This document shows positions 36,467 through 55,876 of a stretch of 64,000 nucleotides of DNA, piece by piece (the first letter of the stretch is position 1; each line of letters starts with the position of its first letter). The stretch is from contig JAWDGP010005686.1 in NCBI GenBank assembly GCA_033675545.1, positions 897,501 through 961,500 on the forward strand, given 5' to 3'. The notes beneath the pieces are model-generated. The model was not told the DNA's origin. It searched no databases and saw nothing but the letters and a program-made list of their open reading frames with translations. A program made the position numbers and the translations under genes. The DNA is from Elysia crispata (Eukaryota; Mollusca; Gastropoda; Plakobranchidae).

Positions 36467-39400
36467 ACGGAAACTGAAACTTCTGTCCAAAAAAAAGCAA
36501 CTTGACCCATAGCATTCACTTTATCTTTTTGGGGTTGTGCTTTATAATTTTTTTTTATATAATTTTGGATTTATATATCTTAAAATTGGGTGATTTTGGT
36601 CACATCAGTATGCACCGAAATGTTAATTTTAAAAACGTAGATCTTCATAATATGTTTGCTGCCTAAACCATTATGAAGTCTTCATCCTTTTAAGTTAAAA
36701 ATTATTTTGGAGAGGTAAAATGTCACTTTTTTCAAGTCAATGCAGATCTGAAATGTTATACTGTGTGTTCTTATGAAGAGGATGTGAAAAAGATGACTAC
36801 ATTCTCTATGCAGCAGGAACTAAGGAAATTGGAGCAGCAAAAATAATGTTGAAAGCTCTGTGACTCGCCAGCCAGCTGTAGGAGTAGTGACAGTTTGCAA
36901 CATTGAAATGTTGTCATTCAATTTATGCTCAAATAGAAAATGTTCTGTCTCCACATTTAATTCTTCTTGCCAACTGGGTCTGGATATTTTTTCCCTTTTT
37001 ATGTTCAGTGAAAGAAGATCCTTTTATTTTTGTAATATTTTAAAGGAATTTAAAGTATTCTAACTTACTTATGTATTGAATGTAAAATGTAAGTAAAAGA
37101 GTTGGTGCATTTTTTTTTTGGTTCCAATTTTTTTTTGTTCCACAAGTGCTTTATAAATCTATACAAGCTGAATTTTTCTATTTCTCTTTATTTCTGCAAA
37201 ACTTCATTCAGTAAAATTCAATCACTGCATGTCGATAGTGAAACAAAAGCAGCAGACAAAAAATATTTTTATGATAGAAACAAAATCTCACTCATTTTCC
37301 CTTCTCATAAAAGGCATAGTTTAGGGGCACTTTTGAAATCAGAAGCTTGCTTCTCTATGGAGTCTTCCTCAATTCCTGACCAAAAAGGAGCTAGGGCTAG
37401 ATTATCCCCCAGATAATTCATCAATTGCTTAAACGGTGTTACACATAATATGTTGAATAGTTTTGTCAATGAGTATCGGGTCTTTTTTAAATATATTGAA
37501 GAAGGAATGTTAACGGCTGGCAGAAGATATATGATTTATGTACAATCAGAACAAAAGAATTATATAAAAGTTGTTCAGTGTCAGATAAAAAATGAATGTG
37601 AGATTTAAAGCTAATTAACTTATCTTGTTTCGTCTCATTTTCCTTTCCACTAAAATGTGAAGTTCAGGGTTTATAACACATTCATAAGATTCCAAAACTT
37701 TTTCCTTTATTAAGCTCATATCACTTTTATGTTAAAAAAAACCCCAAAACATTCCAATATCTTCTTTGTAATCTCTATTCCTCAGCTATTCATTTTACCT
37801 TGCACTAATTTGCAGCATCAAGTTTATTAAAACTATTTGTAACCTCTAGGTTCAAAGGTTTTCTATTCTGACATTTATTTCTTTACAAAGATTTTTTTAT
37901 CTCTGCAATACAGTGACTTTAATATTATTTGGAATGTGCAAGTTGAGAGACTTAATTTACTTTATAAAAACTTTTAGTCCCAAAGTCCTCTTGCTATATA
38001 CATACATATCTTGTCTCTAAATGTCATTTACATTTAGGCTATTTTATTGTGATACTCTTAGATTGCAATACCCAAGTTTACTGGGCATCCTAGACAAATT
38101 TGCTGTCTCTAAGCTTTCTAGCGTACATTTATTTGTACTGTTGTTGTTAATAACTTGCTTTTGTATAATTGCATAAAGTTGCAGTATTCTGAGAAGTGGA
38201 TTCTTAGTCATTTACATTTTCCATGTTCTGTAGCCTTAGATTTTAGTGTAGTTACTACCTGATGTATGGCAAATGAAGAATTTGACAAATAAAATAGAAT
38301 TAACTGTAAATTGTAATTATATAAAAATCCTTGAGAGATTTGTATGTTTTGAGAGTGGTTAGCAGAATGTTTATGTAGTTGCATGTATGAATTAAGTAAA
38401 AAGGTGATAGGAGAATTTCCTTTTCCCTTATCAAAAGTGTTAAAATTAGTTTCCTAAGGTGAATTTTGTAGATACTTTACCAATTTGGTGTATATAATAA
38501 TTACATAGTTTTTGAATACCGCTATGGGTAGGGTTTTCTAAGCGTATAATTTTACTAATTATTAATAAATTATGTACAAACCTATTATGCTTTTGTTATA
38601 TTTAATGTGCCTTTGAATTTATGTGAACAAATTATTAGCTTTGAGGTGCGTATGTCTGTCAGAGCTATGTTTAGGATATTGATGTAAGAAATCTCTCTAT
38701 ATGTCTTTATGAGGGAAATATATATTCCAAGATTCTGTCTATCTTCATCTTTTACAAGATACATTTTAGTAACTCCTGCTGTTGACCTTTAAGATCTTGG
38801 TAGCTTAAAATGAAACTTAAAATTTTATACACGATTATTTCTACATCATTATATTGTCCAAATGTTTTAATGTACTTGTTTATCATAATTATATTAGTTA
38901 TTACATCTTATGGTAGATTGTTTTTCCAGTTTTTCTGGTTTCATCCTCATTTTTCGACCTTTGTATCGGACTTTTTACGAATTTTTGTTTGATCTAGGCT
39001 AAAACTTTTTATATGGGGATTATTTGAAGAAGTAAATGGAATAAGGTTATAAGAATCACATTTGAAAAATAAGATTAATTTTTTCAATCTTTTGTAAGTT
39101 GCAAAGATATAATCTACAATAGAATAATAATGTTATGGTCATCTTCTAATGTAAATTTATCTCATTTTTATACAAACCTTTTTTTTAAGTGAGAGAGATT
39201 GCACTAGGGATCTAGATAGACATAGAAGTTCTTGTGTTATAAGGTACAGGAAATAGTGCGACCTGGTTATTTCATATCCAGTCTCTGAAATTTCTAACTA
39301 GTTATGAAAAAATTATCTGTGCTTTTCAGCTAAAATGCTGCACAAAATTGTGCTGATCCTCCATGGCTTGTTGCTCTGCCTTTCTTACCATGGAAGAGAG

Positions 39401-40177
39401 CAATGCACAGCTGGAGTTTGTTACAGAGGCATCAGTGGCACCAGCATGATCTTCCTTGCTCTTTCATTAATTAGTTGAAATAAAATGATATGAAGTTTAA
39501 GTAAACTTGCATTAGAGGATTCAGAGATACTATTAACAGTGACAACATTTTATATTCATACTATAGTTCTGTGTACTACATGTTGAACACTCTATAAAAC
39601 TTTCAAAAAGATGTAACATCTGAAAATCTTTCAAATGAAAAGGTAGAATTCGAAGGATAGATTAGAAGCAGGGGCAAAGGGATACAATATATTTTTATCT
39701 GAAAGTACTTTTTTGACATTAAATTAACATTATGAATAAAAAACTTAACAATGTTATCTTCGTATCATGAGTTTTTGCATTTTCGTTGTAATACATATGG
39801 GTTTTCTATTGTTATCTTTGTCACAATGTTACACTCGAAGACAATCTTTTCCTAGGGAAAGATACAAGTTATACAGTATGATTATAATAGTCAAATAATA
39901 ACAGTTTTTGTCATGTCATGTCAAGCATTACTGTCATATGCTAGCCAAACATCAATATTTTTTTAACACTAATACAAGCAAACAAGTGGTGCAGAGCCTA
40001 GATTGTTTGGACAAATTGTCGAGTTTATCCAAAATAGATACGAATAAAGCAAGGTGACCCTCAAGCCTCAAGATGGACACAAGAGCAACCCTAAAGGACT
40101 CGTGCACATAAATAACATAGAGCTGAGAAAGCTGTTGCTCGAGCTTGTGTTGGATACATGTTCAGCGTAGGCACATA
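36467..40177. other. 3' UTR of the dynein light chain and AT-rich spacer
   Basis: No recognised gene apart from a weak small open frame. Candidate AATAAA signals lie at 38288-38293 and about 38561; which is used cannot be told from sequence. Confidence 0.5.
39335..39478 (+). CDS. Small open frame with signal-peptide-like start (speculative)
   Basis: ATG to TGA, 47 residues, starting MLHKIVLILHGLLLCLSYHG, a short basic start followed by a hydrophobic core like a secretion signal. A short region with two cysteines (CTAGVC) follows, then a second hydrophobic end (MIFLALSLIS). An acceptor-like ctttTCAG lies a few bases upstream, so it could be an exon. It is too short to exclude chance. Confidence 0.18.
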   Translation: MLHKIVLILHGLLLCLSYHGREQCTAGVCYRGISGTSMIFLALSLIS

Positions 40178-40227
40178 CTGGTGGTGGTGGTAGTGGTAGT
40201 AGTAGTAGTAGTAGTGGTAGTAGTAGT

Positions 40228-40265
<38 letters not shown>

Positions 40266-40342
40266 TTGGTGGTGGTGGTGGTGGTGGTAGTGGTGGTGGT
40301 GGTGGTAGTGGTAGTGGTAGTGGTAGTGGTAGTAGTAGTAGT
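40178..40342. repeat. Mixed (GGT/AGT/AGC)n triplet microsatellite
   Basis: Interleaved GGT, AGT and a short AGC run. Frames over it encode only homopolymeric Val, Gly, Ser or Pro and are not genes. From here to 41540 nothing else is recognised. Confidence 0.92.
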
Positions 40343-41544
40343 GCGGACAAACAGGACTTAAAGACAAACACAGGTTAGAGATAAAGGAGATAGATACATA
40401 CTGATATCAAGAATAGCAGAAAGGGAAAAGAAGGTCTTGAAATGACGTTAAGGATATTAAAAAAAAATTACTTGGTTGCTCTGAATACATGTCAATCTCA
40501 TGTAGTGAAGCAAATGAAGGACTTTGCCCATCTTTTCAGGACCACCTAATCTTTGTAACCGGTGTCACTGATTCTGATCCTAGCGCGGAGAATGCATGAA
40601 GTATTTTTGCAGGTACCGTAAGAACATTCGGCAATAAAAATGTGCAGAATTCAAACCTGCCACAGTTTCTAGAATGGCATCAATAAGATGATGACGAAAT
40701 TGATAGCGTAATATGAATTTATATCAATATGCATCGCAAGAGAAATCTTTTCAACCCGTAGTTTGATGGCAAGCTGATAAATCTGAATGAATTTGACTTT
40801 AGTATTCTTCAGAGCTGCCCTCGTCCCAGACAAAAATTTTTATTTCTTGTGCACAGCTAGTCAGTTGATCCGTTCCACTGCCAAAATGTCGAGAGAAGAT
40901 CTCGCACAGCACAGAATTATGGGCCTGACGCACAGAATTAATACAATTTTGTCAGATCCTTGAAAGGCATTATCTAGATTTAAATCCAAACGCAATCGTC
41001 AGTCATAATACAGGTGTTGAATGCCGACTCCGAAGCGGTCGACTTTATAATTGGTGTAGAACAGAACGATTTAAATTTTCATACAGAACTTATGTCCCTT
41101 TTGAGTTCACTGTTCCCCTCCCATGGCTCTCGAGAGGGCTTCAGTTAGGTGCCACTTTTGTGCCGCGAGCGTCAACAGAACGGCCATATAATTACATCGT
41201 TGAAATTTAACAAGCGTTTGCGCCTCGTCGTCTGGTTTCATGATTGCTTGTATTACTGTATCACTTAACTCAAACTGTAAGAGTCAAATGTTCACCACAA
41301 AGGTGATAAAAAACTGTTTTAAATGGATGGGAAAGATGCTGGCGACTTGAACTATGCAAGGCAACGATAAATTGAAAAGTGATTTATTAGTTACAGTGCC
41401 ATGGAGAAATTTACATAATTTTTTTTTACTGTTGCCTCGATTAATTTTGATTTGTACAAAAATTTGATACACATTTTTTTAATAAGCAACGTAGAGTTTG
41501 AGCATTAATTTTTTTCCTAAAAAAGAAAAAAAATGCATCCGGAG

Positions 41545-41925
41545 ACATAGAAAAGTATGGAGTGCGAACCAAATCGACAGTCTTTTCCGAGAAGCAAAGC
41601 ACACCTTCAGTCAAAACTAACATAGATGGAAAGAAGACTGAACAGGTCCACACCTTTATTTATCTAGGTACCCTTCTAACACAGGATGGTAGAGCTGAAA
41701 AAGAAGTACAGAGAAGAAAAGCTTTTGCAAAATTCTGTCTGAAATGATAAACTGCCATGACCGTTCAATTAGATCTAGAATGCACTTGGCAAAATGCTAC
41801 ATAATATCTTCCCTCCTGTGTGGATGCGAAACGTGGTCCCTTAAAAAAAAAAAGGAAAGGAAAAAAAATATCAGCTTTGAGATGTGGGTTTACCGGCGTA
41901 TTACTCGAACCCATGGCCTCACACA
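41545..41925 (+). mobile_element. LINE reverse transcriptase C-terminal fragment
   Basis: Translated blocks in shifted frames read VRTKSTVFSEKQ, EQVHTFIYLGTLLTQDGRAEKEVQRRKAFAKF, then after a frameshift near 41744 RSRMHLAKCYIISSLLCGCETW, then FEMWVYRRITRTHG. This is the standard series after the palm domain in endonuclease-type LINE ORF2 proteins (FxYLG.xLTxDG, LLYGCETW, EMWxYRR). The catalytic palm is absent and the frame breaks at least twice, so it is a dead 5'-truncated copy. A (CA)n tract follows at 41924-41949. Confidence 0.8.
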
Positions 41926-42159
41926 CACGCACACACATACACACACACATAAAGATAGCATCAACAAAACAAAACAAAACAAAAACATCCAGAAATTTTG
42001 ACAAAGTGAATATTAAAACGAAGGAGACATGTTATTCGCACAAGAAATACACGATGCTCTAGGTACATTAAACGGCACAATAGGCTGCTAACGACTATCA
42101 TAAAAAAAAAAAAACCCAGAAGGCAACAGAGGCAGAAGGAGGAGGAGAACAAGGTGGGC

Positions 42160-43190
42160 TGTTAATAGGAGAAGCCATCAATACTGTGAGAAACTGGTAC
42201 AAGAATAGGTAGAAGTGGAGGTATTAGGTCAGCAAGACATCAATACTTGTGGGAAACTAGCGTAAGAATAATTATGTAGAAGTGGATATAAGCAAGCCAT
42301 CAATACTTGTGGTAAACTGGTAAAAGAATGGGCAGAATAAGGGATCAGCAAGCCATCAGTACGTGTGGTAAACTGGTAAAAGAATGGGCAGAATAATTAT
42401 GAGAATAGCAAGCCATCAATACTTGTGGTAAACTGGCACAAGAACAGGTGGAATAGGAGATCAGCAAGCCATCGGTACTTGTGGTAAATTGGCATCAATA
42501 CTTGTAAACTGGTACAAGAATAGGCAGAATAGGGGAACAGCAAACTATCAATACTTGTGGTAAACTGGCACAAGAACAGGTGGAATAGGAGAACAGCGAG
42601 CCATCAATACTTGTGGTAAATTGGCACAAGAATAGGCAAAATAGGAGAATAGCAAGCCACCAATACTTGTGGTAAACTGGAACAAGAATGGGCAGAATAG
42701 AACAGCAAGCCATCAATACTTGTGGTAAATTGGCACAAGAATAGGTAGAATAGGAGAACAGCAAGCCATCAATACTTGTGGTAAACTGGAACAAAAATGG
42801 GCAGAATAGAACAGCAAGCCATCAATACTTGTGGTAAATTGGCACAAGAATAGGTAGAATAGGAGAACAGCAAGCCATCAATACTTGTGGTAAAATGGCA
42901 CAAGAATAGGTAGAATAGGAGAACAGCAAGCCATCAATACTTGTGGTAAACTGGAACAAAAATGGGCAGAATAGAACAGCAAGCCATCAATACTTGTGGT
43001 AAATTGGCACAAGAATAGGTAGAATAGGAGAACAGCAAGCCATCAATACTTGTGGTAAAATGGAACAAGAATAGGTAGAATAGGAGAACAGCAAGCCATC
43101 AATACTTGTGGTAAATTGGCACAAGAATAGGTAGAATAGGAGAACAGCAAGCCATCAATACTTGTGGTAAAATGGCACAAGAATAGGCAG
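42160..43190. repeat. 51-60-bp minisatellite, about 18 copies
   Basis: Unit centred on AGCCATCAATACTTGTGGTAA, then a (A/T)TGG.ACAAGAATAGG.AGAATA tail. Unit length varies (about 51 to 60 bp) because an AGGAGA segment is present or absent. Left copies are more diverged than right copies. The minus-strand frame over it is an artefact. Confidence 0.93.
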
Positions 43191-44004
43191 AAGTGGCAGC
43201 GCCTGACCTCCAAACTCGGGCACGAGGAGGAACATCGGGAAAGGTAAAGACAGAAAGTTATTCAATCTGTGTTCGATCGTTCCCAGGTCACGAGCATCAG
43301 GAAATATTGCACTTGATGTCCTCAAAACTAAATTATGGGTATAGGACATAACTTACGTGTAGTGTTATATTTACCTCCTCTGTGGCTGATTTTACAATTC
43401 AAAAAGCAAAAGTCCTTCACTGACATTTCGATTTCAGACCACTAAGACCCTGTGTGTTACATTTCATAACTTAAGGTCATAAATTGACTTATGCGTTGCT
43501 GTAAATATCAACGTAAGCCAATGATTTTATCAATCCAAGGTATATCATGAGTACACAACATTCAGCAGAGTTGTATAAATTTCAATGCAAAATGTTAACT
43601 ATGATTGTACAATGGAATAATTACAGGAGTCTGCAATATTTTAGCCGCCATGACTGTTCTATTACCCAATCGATAGTATAAAGAACAAAATTATTCCACT
43701 CTACTAGAGTACTGACTATGGTGGCCTGCAAAATGATAATGGAGTGCGCTGTTCAGTATTTGATGTTGATTATTGTACTTCTCATTATATTTTTTTATGT
43801 TGTACAAGAACACTATAATTATTGTGGTGGTTACATTTATATGACAAGTGATTTAGAAGTATAATACATTATTCACGATTTTAATAACACCTTAGAGTGA
43901 CTTGTTTTACAACTTGACTGTGGTACAGTGCTTTAGCCGTATCACTTGTGTTATCTTTTATGTCTTTTAGGTCTCAAGTGACCTAAAAAATATTAAGTGG
44001 TTCA

Positions 44005-44205
44005 GAAAACGATACTTACCAAGTTGAAGTTTACTGTACATTACACAGATCTATTAATATTCATCGAGGTATATCGATACTTACCAAGTTGAAGTTTACT
44101 GTACATTACACAGATCTATTAATATTCATCGAGGTATAACGATACTTACCAAGCTGAAGTTTACTGTATATAACAGAGATCTATTAATATTCATCAAGGT
44201 ATATT
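44005..44205. repeat. 65-bp tandem repeat, three copies
   Basis: GATACTTACCAAG starts at 44011, 44076 and 44141, giving an exact 65-bp period with a few substitutions in the third copy. It directly precedes the 54-bp array. Confidence 0.92.
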
Positions 44206-44212
44206 GCCCTCT

Positions 44213-44945
44213 ATCAAAACGTTATCTGGGGGGATAAAGGAGATAAATCACCTGATAATTAGTCAAACCGTTATCTGGGCGATGTAGGAGGTACAGTAAA
44301 TCACCTGATAATTAGTCAAACCGTTATCTGGGGCGATATAGGAGGTACAGTAAATCACATGTCAATTGGTCAAACCGTTATCTGGGGCGATATAGGAGGT
44401 ACAGTAAATCACCTGATAATTAGTCAAACCGTTATCTGGGGCGATATAGGAGGTACAGTAAATCACATGTCAATTGGTCAAACCGTTATCTGGGGCGATA
44501 TAGGAGGTGCAGTAAATGACATGTCAATTGGTCAAATCGTTATCTGGGGCGATATAGGAGGTACAGTAAGTCGCATGTCAATTGGTCAAACCGTTATCTG
44601 GGGCGATATAGGAGATAAATCACCTGTCAATTGGTCAAACCATTATCTGGGGCGATATAGGAGGTACAGTAAATCACATGTCAATTGGTCAAACCGTTAT
44701 CTGGGGCGATATAGGAGGCACAGTAAATCACATGTCAATTGGTCAAACCGTTATCTGGAGTGATATAGGAGGCACAGTAAATCACATGTCAATTGGTCAT
44801 ACCGTTATCTGGGGTGATATAAGGGATACAGTAAATCACATGTCAATTGGTCAAACCGTTATCTGGGGCGACTTAGGAGGTACAGTAAATCACCTGCTAA
44901 TTGGTCAAACCGTTATTTGGGGCGATATAGGAGATAAATCAAGTG
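44213..44945. repeat. 54-bp minisatellite, about 13 copies
   Basis: Unit includes CAATTGGTCAAACCGTTATC, TGGGGCGATATAGGAGG and TACAGTAAATCACATG; the period is 54 bp. Because 54 is divisible by three, an open frame runs through it reading MSIGQTVIWGDIGGTVNH per unit. Shortened units occur where GGTACAGTAAATCA collapses to GATAAATCA. No start context, splice or domain evidence supports a gene. Confidence 0.93.
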
Positions 44946-44989
44946 TTTATTGATCAAACCGCTTTCCAGCGAGTGAATAGTAGTAATTC

Positions 44990-47547
44990 ACTAATTTTTG
45001 TTGTTGTAGTCTTTCTTGAAGGTTTTCCAGGGATAAATTTCACTATGTCCACAAAATGCCACCCGGATCACATTTCTACGAAAAATGATTGGTAAAAAGC
45101 AAATCCAGGGAAAAAATGGCTTTTTATTATTACATCATAAAGCATTTATTCAGAGCTCCACGTGAGGATAAAGAAAATAGATGTACATGAATCTAAGGGG
45201 AAATAATTATTAGAAACGAAACTGAATGAGAGCAAGTCTCGCTGCTTGTCTCGATACAACTCTTGGGGCAGGGCGAGGTCGACAGGATGAAGAGGTTATC
45301 CTCGAATCACTGAATGAATACACTAAGAATCTTTCTGACTTTAATGTAATCATAAGATGATAATTTACCCTCTTCAAAACTTGATATATAGAAAAGGCAA
45401 CAATACAAGTCTTTGAGTACCGGAAGATTTTATTTTATATGACCATACCTGATTTCAGAAAAGAGAAGATGCAGTCAGTTTATTATTTGTTATGTAGCAA
45501 CTTCAAGCTGCACGCGGCTGTATGTCTGAGGCGGTAGGCTCGAGCTTGATGCAGTTCCAGCGTGACGGCGCAGGACCATTGACGGATAAAGTTGAGAGCC
45601 GCTGGGCGAGCTGCCCCCCTGCTGTTCACTGTTCACTGATCTCCACTGCGTGGAGAAGATAATTGTCGGCACTTTCTGTTGAAGAAATTTCTCAGCTCTC
45701 GCAAGTACAAGAAAAGAAACTATCAGTGGGGGTCCTGATAGCTTTGAAACAAATTATAACCAATTATGTTGCCGCCATAATTATTCCCAGCTCTAACAAA
45801 ATATATATTTTGTTCAGATGCACACAAAAATTATGCGCCTTTTGTTTCCCTGAGTAAACGACATTTTTAATTCACGGAAATATTTGGCGAAATAAAATTA
45901 TTTTAAAATAGTTTCGAAAAATTTGTTTAAGTTGATTTAAAATTTTAAGCACTTTTTCTTAAATCAACCTACCGTTTAACTAATATTTCGCATCGGTACA
46001 TAAATTTAAGGACCTTTGATTCATTTTCGTGCAGTACAAGGGTTTTTTTTCCTAGATTTTCCGCAGATAAATACATTTTGTTTCTTTTAGTGATTTCACT
46101 TAACTTAAAATTGGGCGTTGACACGTAACCAACACAAGTCTTATATTCATATTTTATGATTCCATTTTTTCCGCTTTTTTTTTCTCCATCCCTTGGTGTA
46201 AGAAGATAAGTGGATCGTTATCTTCTGGAATTCACCAGTTCCTCCCTTACCATTCAAATATAAGCTTCCCGTGCACTGTTCCATTTTTCTTAACTTACAA
46301 GACGAGAGACTTCGGATGTCATTGTTCATAAAGACATATGGGAGAGCAATGTCCAACACCTGTGAAACTTTTAAAAATAAAAATTGAAAAAGAAATTCTT
46401 AAAATTGCTGAGCTCTGTCCAACAACCGTAAGCGGTTGGAGGAGTGTGCTCAAGACTCAAGTAATCTACTGTCTCATTTTCCGAGCTTTATGTACTCTTA
46501 GACTGTATGTGTTGAATCTGCGCAAACCTAACCATCGATATCAGCCTGAAGAAGAACAGTCGATTGGGCGTTGGACTGTCGCTATGGAGGTCCTGTGTCG
46601 ATTCTTGGATGATATATATCTGACAATGAGGGAGAATATCCTTTGCTTTGACCCTACAGAAAGCTGTAACCGTCTTCTTAACAGACTTCAGAAAACTAAG
46701 AGGAGGTAGAAAAAATATGAACTGACAAACCATTGAGTCCATCAATAGCTTCCGGCATACAAAGTAAGATGTTATTCTTTTTAGAGTGAGTAAAATTTAA
46801 AAAAAAGAGCCTTCCCCTTTAATGTGTTTGGGGCATTCTTTGCGAGATCTAACCATCATTTTGTAACAAGAGTCTTGTAAGTAAAATGGAAAAGGAGAGG
46901 AAAATGGACGTTTCAAAGACACAAATTGCACTAAATCATCTACACACACATTTTATTCATCTATTATACGCATAGCAAATATTTAATTCCTGCCAGCAAA
47001 TATTTCACTCTTTTTTTCATAATGTGATTTCTTAAAAGAAAGCTCATGTCTCAAATAATGTTGTGAAGATAAAAAAAGATTTAAAAAATTAGCACTCCTC
47101 GACCTCCCTTTCTTCGCCAATTTCTTGCGCCTGATTTGGTTTTCTTTTCGATATTCAAAAATGCTGATTTGAAAGGTGGTTTATGTCTGAGACAAACCCT
47201 TACTTTGTATCAAACAATAAAAAGAATCAAAGGTTTCAACCTTCTAGTGAAGTCGGGCAGTGTTTGGTAAAGTTTTATTTCGCCCTTCTTTTAACATCCG
47301 ATAAAATTTCTTTTTCTTTTTTTTTTTTTTTTATTTCTTATCCCACCCTGTCTGCTGAGACAGTGCAATCGCAAGATAATTTGGCCCGGATTCTTTTCCA
47401 GCCGGGTGACATTTTATGAGCAACAGTGTGTTGTGATCTCAGCTATAGCGATAGCAAAACCGCTGTGTCTCAAGCAGAGTAGAGGAAATATTTTTTACCC
47501 CAAAAGTATGCTATGGAGAGTTGGTAAACAAAGGGGCAGGGAGAACC
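44990..47547. other. Gene-free stretch with an unrecognised open frame
   Basis: The longest frame is 46338-46709 (+), 123 residues from an ATG, with ordinary composition but no family I recognise. Nothing else is supported. Confidence 0.45.
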
Positions 47548-47550
47548 TTA

Positions 47551-48757
47551 GGCCAGCCTCACATAGAGCGTCACCCGACATGTCACAGGCGTGAATAGAC
47601 GCGGGGCATGTATGTCGCCGAAATGGTGACTATAATTTTAACCGCGCTCCTCACATACGCTGCTACGTCATGCTAGACACGCCGTCACGTATCGACAAGA
47701 ATGTTCATGTTCATTTTTTTCAAGGAGTGTCTTGTCACGCTGATGTTATTGATGTTGTTGTTTTTTGTTTTATCTGTATGTGGGGGAGAGAGGGTGGTAG
47801 TGATGATAGTGATGATTATAATGATGAAATCGTTAGTGGTGGCGTTTGGGAAAGGAGGTCTTGTTGTGGTGGGTTGTTGGTGATGGTGGTGGCAATGTTT
47901 GTGTTGATAGTGTTGAAGATGATGATGATGATGATGATGATGATGACGACGGTATTGGCGGTATTGGTTAACTAGAGAAAATTGAACTTTACGAACCTGA
48001 GAGCCAATACTAATTTTTCCTCCGCCGATATTGGGTCCCGCCACTTACAGCCCACTGTTAGTACAGAGCCTCTTCATCGGAGGAATCTGTTTTCTTTAAA
48101 TGGCAGAGAGTGCCGTGAGGAGATGACTGAGCCTAAGTGATCATATAACGTGAGGAGATGACAGAGCCTATGTGATCATATAACGTGAGGAGATGACAGA
48201 GCCCATGTGATCATATAACGTGAGGAGATAACAGAGCCTATGTGATCATATAATGTGAGGAGATGACTGAGCCTATGTGATCATATAACGTGAGGAGATG
48301 ACAGAGCCTATGTGATCATATAACGTGAGGAGATGACAGAGCCTATGTGATCATATAACGTGAGGAGATAAAAGAGCCTATGTGATCATATAACGTGAGG
48401 AGATGACAGAGCCTATGTGATCATATAACGTGAGGAGATGACAGAGCCTATGTGATCATATAACGTGAGGAGATAAAAGAGCCTATGTGATCATATAACG
48501 TGAGGAGATGACAGAGCCTATGTGATCATATAACGTGAGGAGATGACAGAGCCTATGAGATCACATAACATGAGGAGATGACAGAGCCTATGTGATCATA
48601 TAACGTGAGGAGATAACAGAGCCTATGTGATCATATAACGTGAGGAGATGACAGAGCCTATGTGATCATATAACGTGAGGCGAATCATGGTCGACGGGTC
48701 TACAAAACAGTGACGCGTGACCGCGCGTGTCGGGTAACGCTCTATGTGAGGCTGGCC
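47551..48757. mobile_element. PIF/Harbinger-like MITE, 1.2 kb, with internal minisatellite
   Basis: The left end GGCCAGCCTCACATAGAGCG (47551-47570), continuing T(C)ACCCGACA, is matched by the reverse complement of the right end through 48757; over the first 30 bp only one position differs. TTA flanks both ends directly (47548-47550 and 48758-48760). A 3-bp TTA/TAA target duplication is the hallmark of the PIF/Harbinger superfamily. There is no transposase; the interior holds a short GAT run near 47919-47946 and a 35-bp array. It is therefore a non-autonomous element. Confidence 0.78.
48110..48685. repeat. 35-bp minisatellite, about 16 copies, inside the MITE
   Basis: Unit GTGAGGAGATGACAGAGCCT followed by ATGTGATCATATAAC, 35 bp. 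Most copies differ by one or two bases; an AGATAACAGAG or AGATAAAAGAG variant recurs periodically, hinting at higher-order blocks. It fills about half of the element. Confidence 0.95.
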
Positions 48758-48791
48758 TTAGAAGTGCTGTGTCTCTCGCAAGGTTTTACAG

Positions 48792-49040
48792 GACGTTTTT
48801 TTTCTTCAACAGAAGAGAGTGAACCCCTCTATGTTGAGTCAAACCTTTATTGGCCTACACTTAAACATTGAACGTTTTTTTTTCTTAAACAGAAGATAGT
48901 GAACCCCTCTATGTTAAGTCAAACCTTTATCGGCCTACACTTAAACATTGAACGTTTTTTTTTTTAAACAGAAGAAAGTGAACCCCTCTATGTTGAGTCA
49001 AACCTTTATCGTCCTACACTTAAACATTGAACGTTTTTTT
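48792..49040. repeat. 80-bp tandem repeat, three copies
   Basis: AGTGAACCCCTCTATGTT occurs at about 48819, 48899 and 48978. Each unit contains an ACG plus T-run and AACAGAAGA, followed by TCAAACCTTTAT. It starts 35 bp right of the MITE. From 49040 to 49971 nothing is recognised; the last part should contain the promoter and 5' UTR of the SDR gene. Confidence 0.92.
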
Positions 49041-49971
49041 TTTGTTCTGAAAGTAATTTTGTTTGAGCGTTGTCACTTCATGTCGTTCGATCCAAGAAAT
49101 AAGAACAAATGCGTTTCGAAAATTCCAAGATTCACATAAATTATGAAAACGTAGCAAGAAATCTTAAGAAAAAAAAAAAAGGATTTCATATAAGTTTAAT
49201 GTACCATGTTTTCCATCATATTAAAAACTTACGATTATTTTTATTTTATTGTCGATACCGTGTATTGTTTTTTAGCAGTGCAAATATCTTTGTAGATTGC
49301 TCAAAAGTTATGAAGAATACAGTTTATATCCCTTTTTTTTTTTCTTTTTGTCTATAAACAAGGCCATTATGGCAATCTAAAACAGATATGTGTAGTTAAC
49401 TAGTTTGCTTGAAGTTTTGATATTTCTATTTTTGGCTTTTGCTGACTCTTATCGCAAAATCACATGACCCAAATTTATCTAAGATTGACCAGCTTTCAAG
49501 AACAGGTGGTGTGACAGTTCTGACACTCAAATGCATGCCCAAACATAATAATTAACATCCCCTCTCGAAAATTTCTGTATGCGTTGACACACGATGCAAC
49601 ACAACACAACAAAATACTTCAAAAGGCGCCGTATGCTCCACGGCCACTGAGCAAGAAGAAATAAAAAGAAAAACAAACAAGAAATGATCCCATCGAGTAC
49701 CCACTTCTCTCTCGGCACAACGTTGCAACATTCTGTATGTCGGCGCTGCAGTGCGAACCAGAGAGAGAGAGAGAGATCGAAGGATTTTTCAACAGTTTCG
49801 GCTTGCAACTGATCCAGTGACAGTGAGCCTAGTCTTAGCTCTGAGGGAGGTGTCAGGACCTTGCGCTGTACATGCAATAGATCTGGGCACCAAACAGACT
49901 GCTGAATTGAGCTTAAAGTTCATATAAATCAACTTAATTAATTTTGTCATCGAGTGTAGACGTTCCATAAG

Positions 49972-55876
<5,905 letters not shown>

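Noticed and set aside
46338..46709. 123-residue + frame as a gene
   Set aside because: No domain, repeat or splice evidence and no recognisable homology; kept only as a note in the spacer entry.
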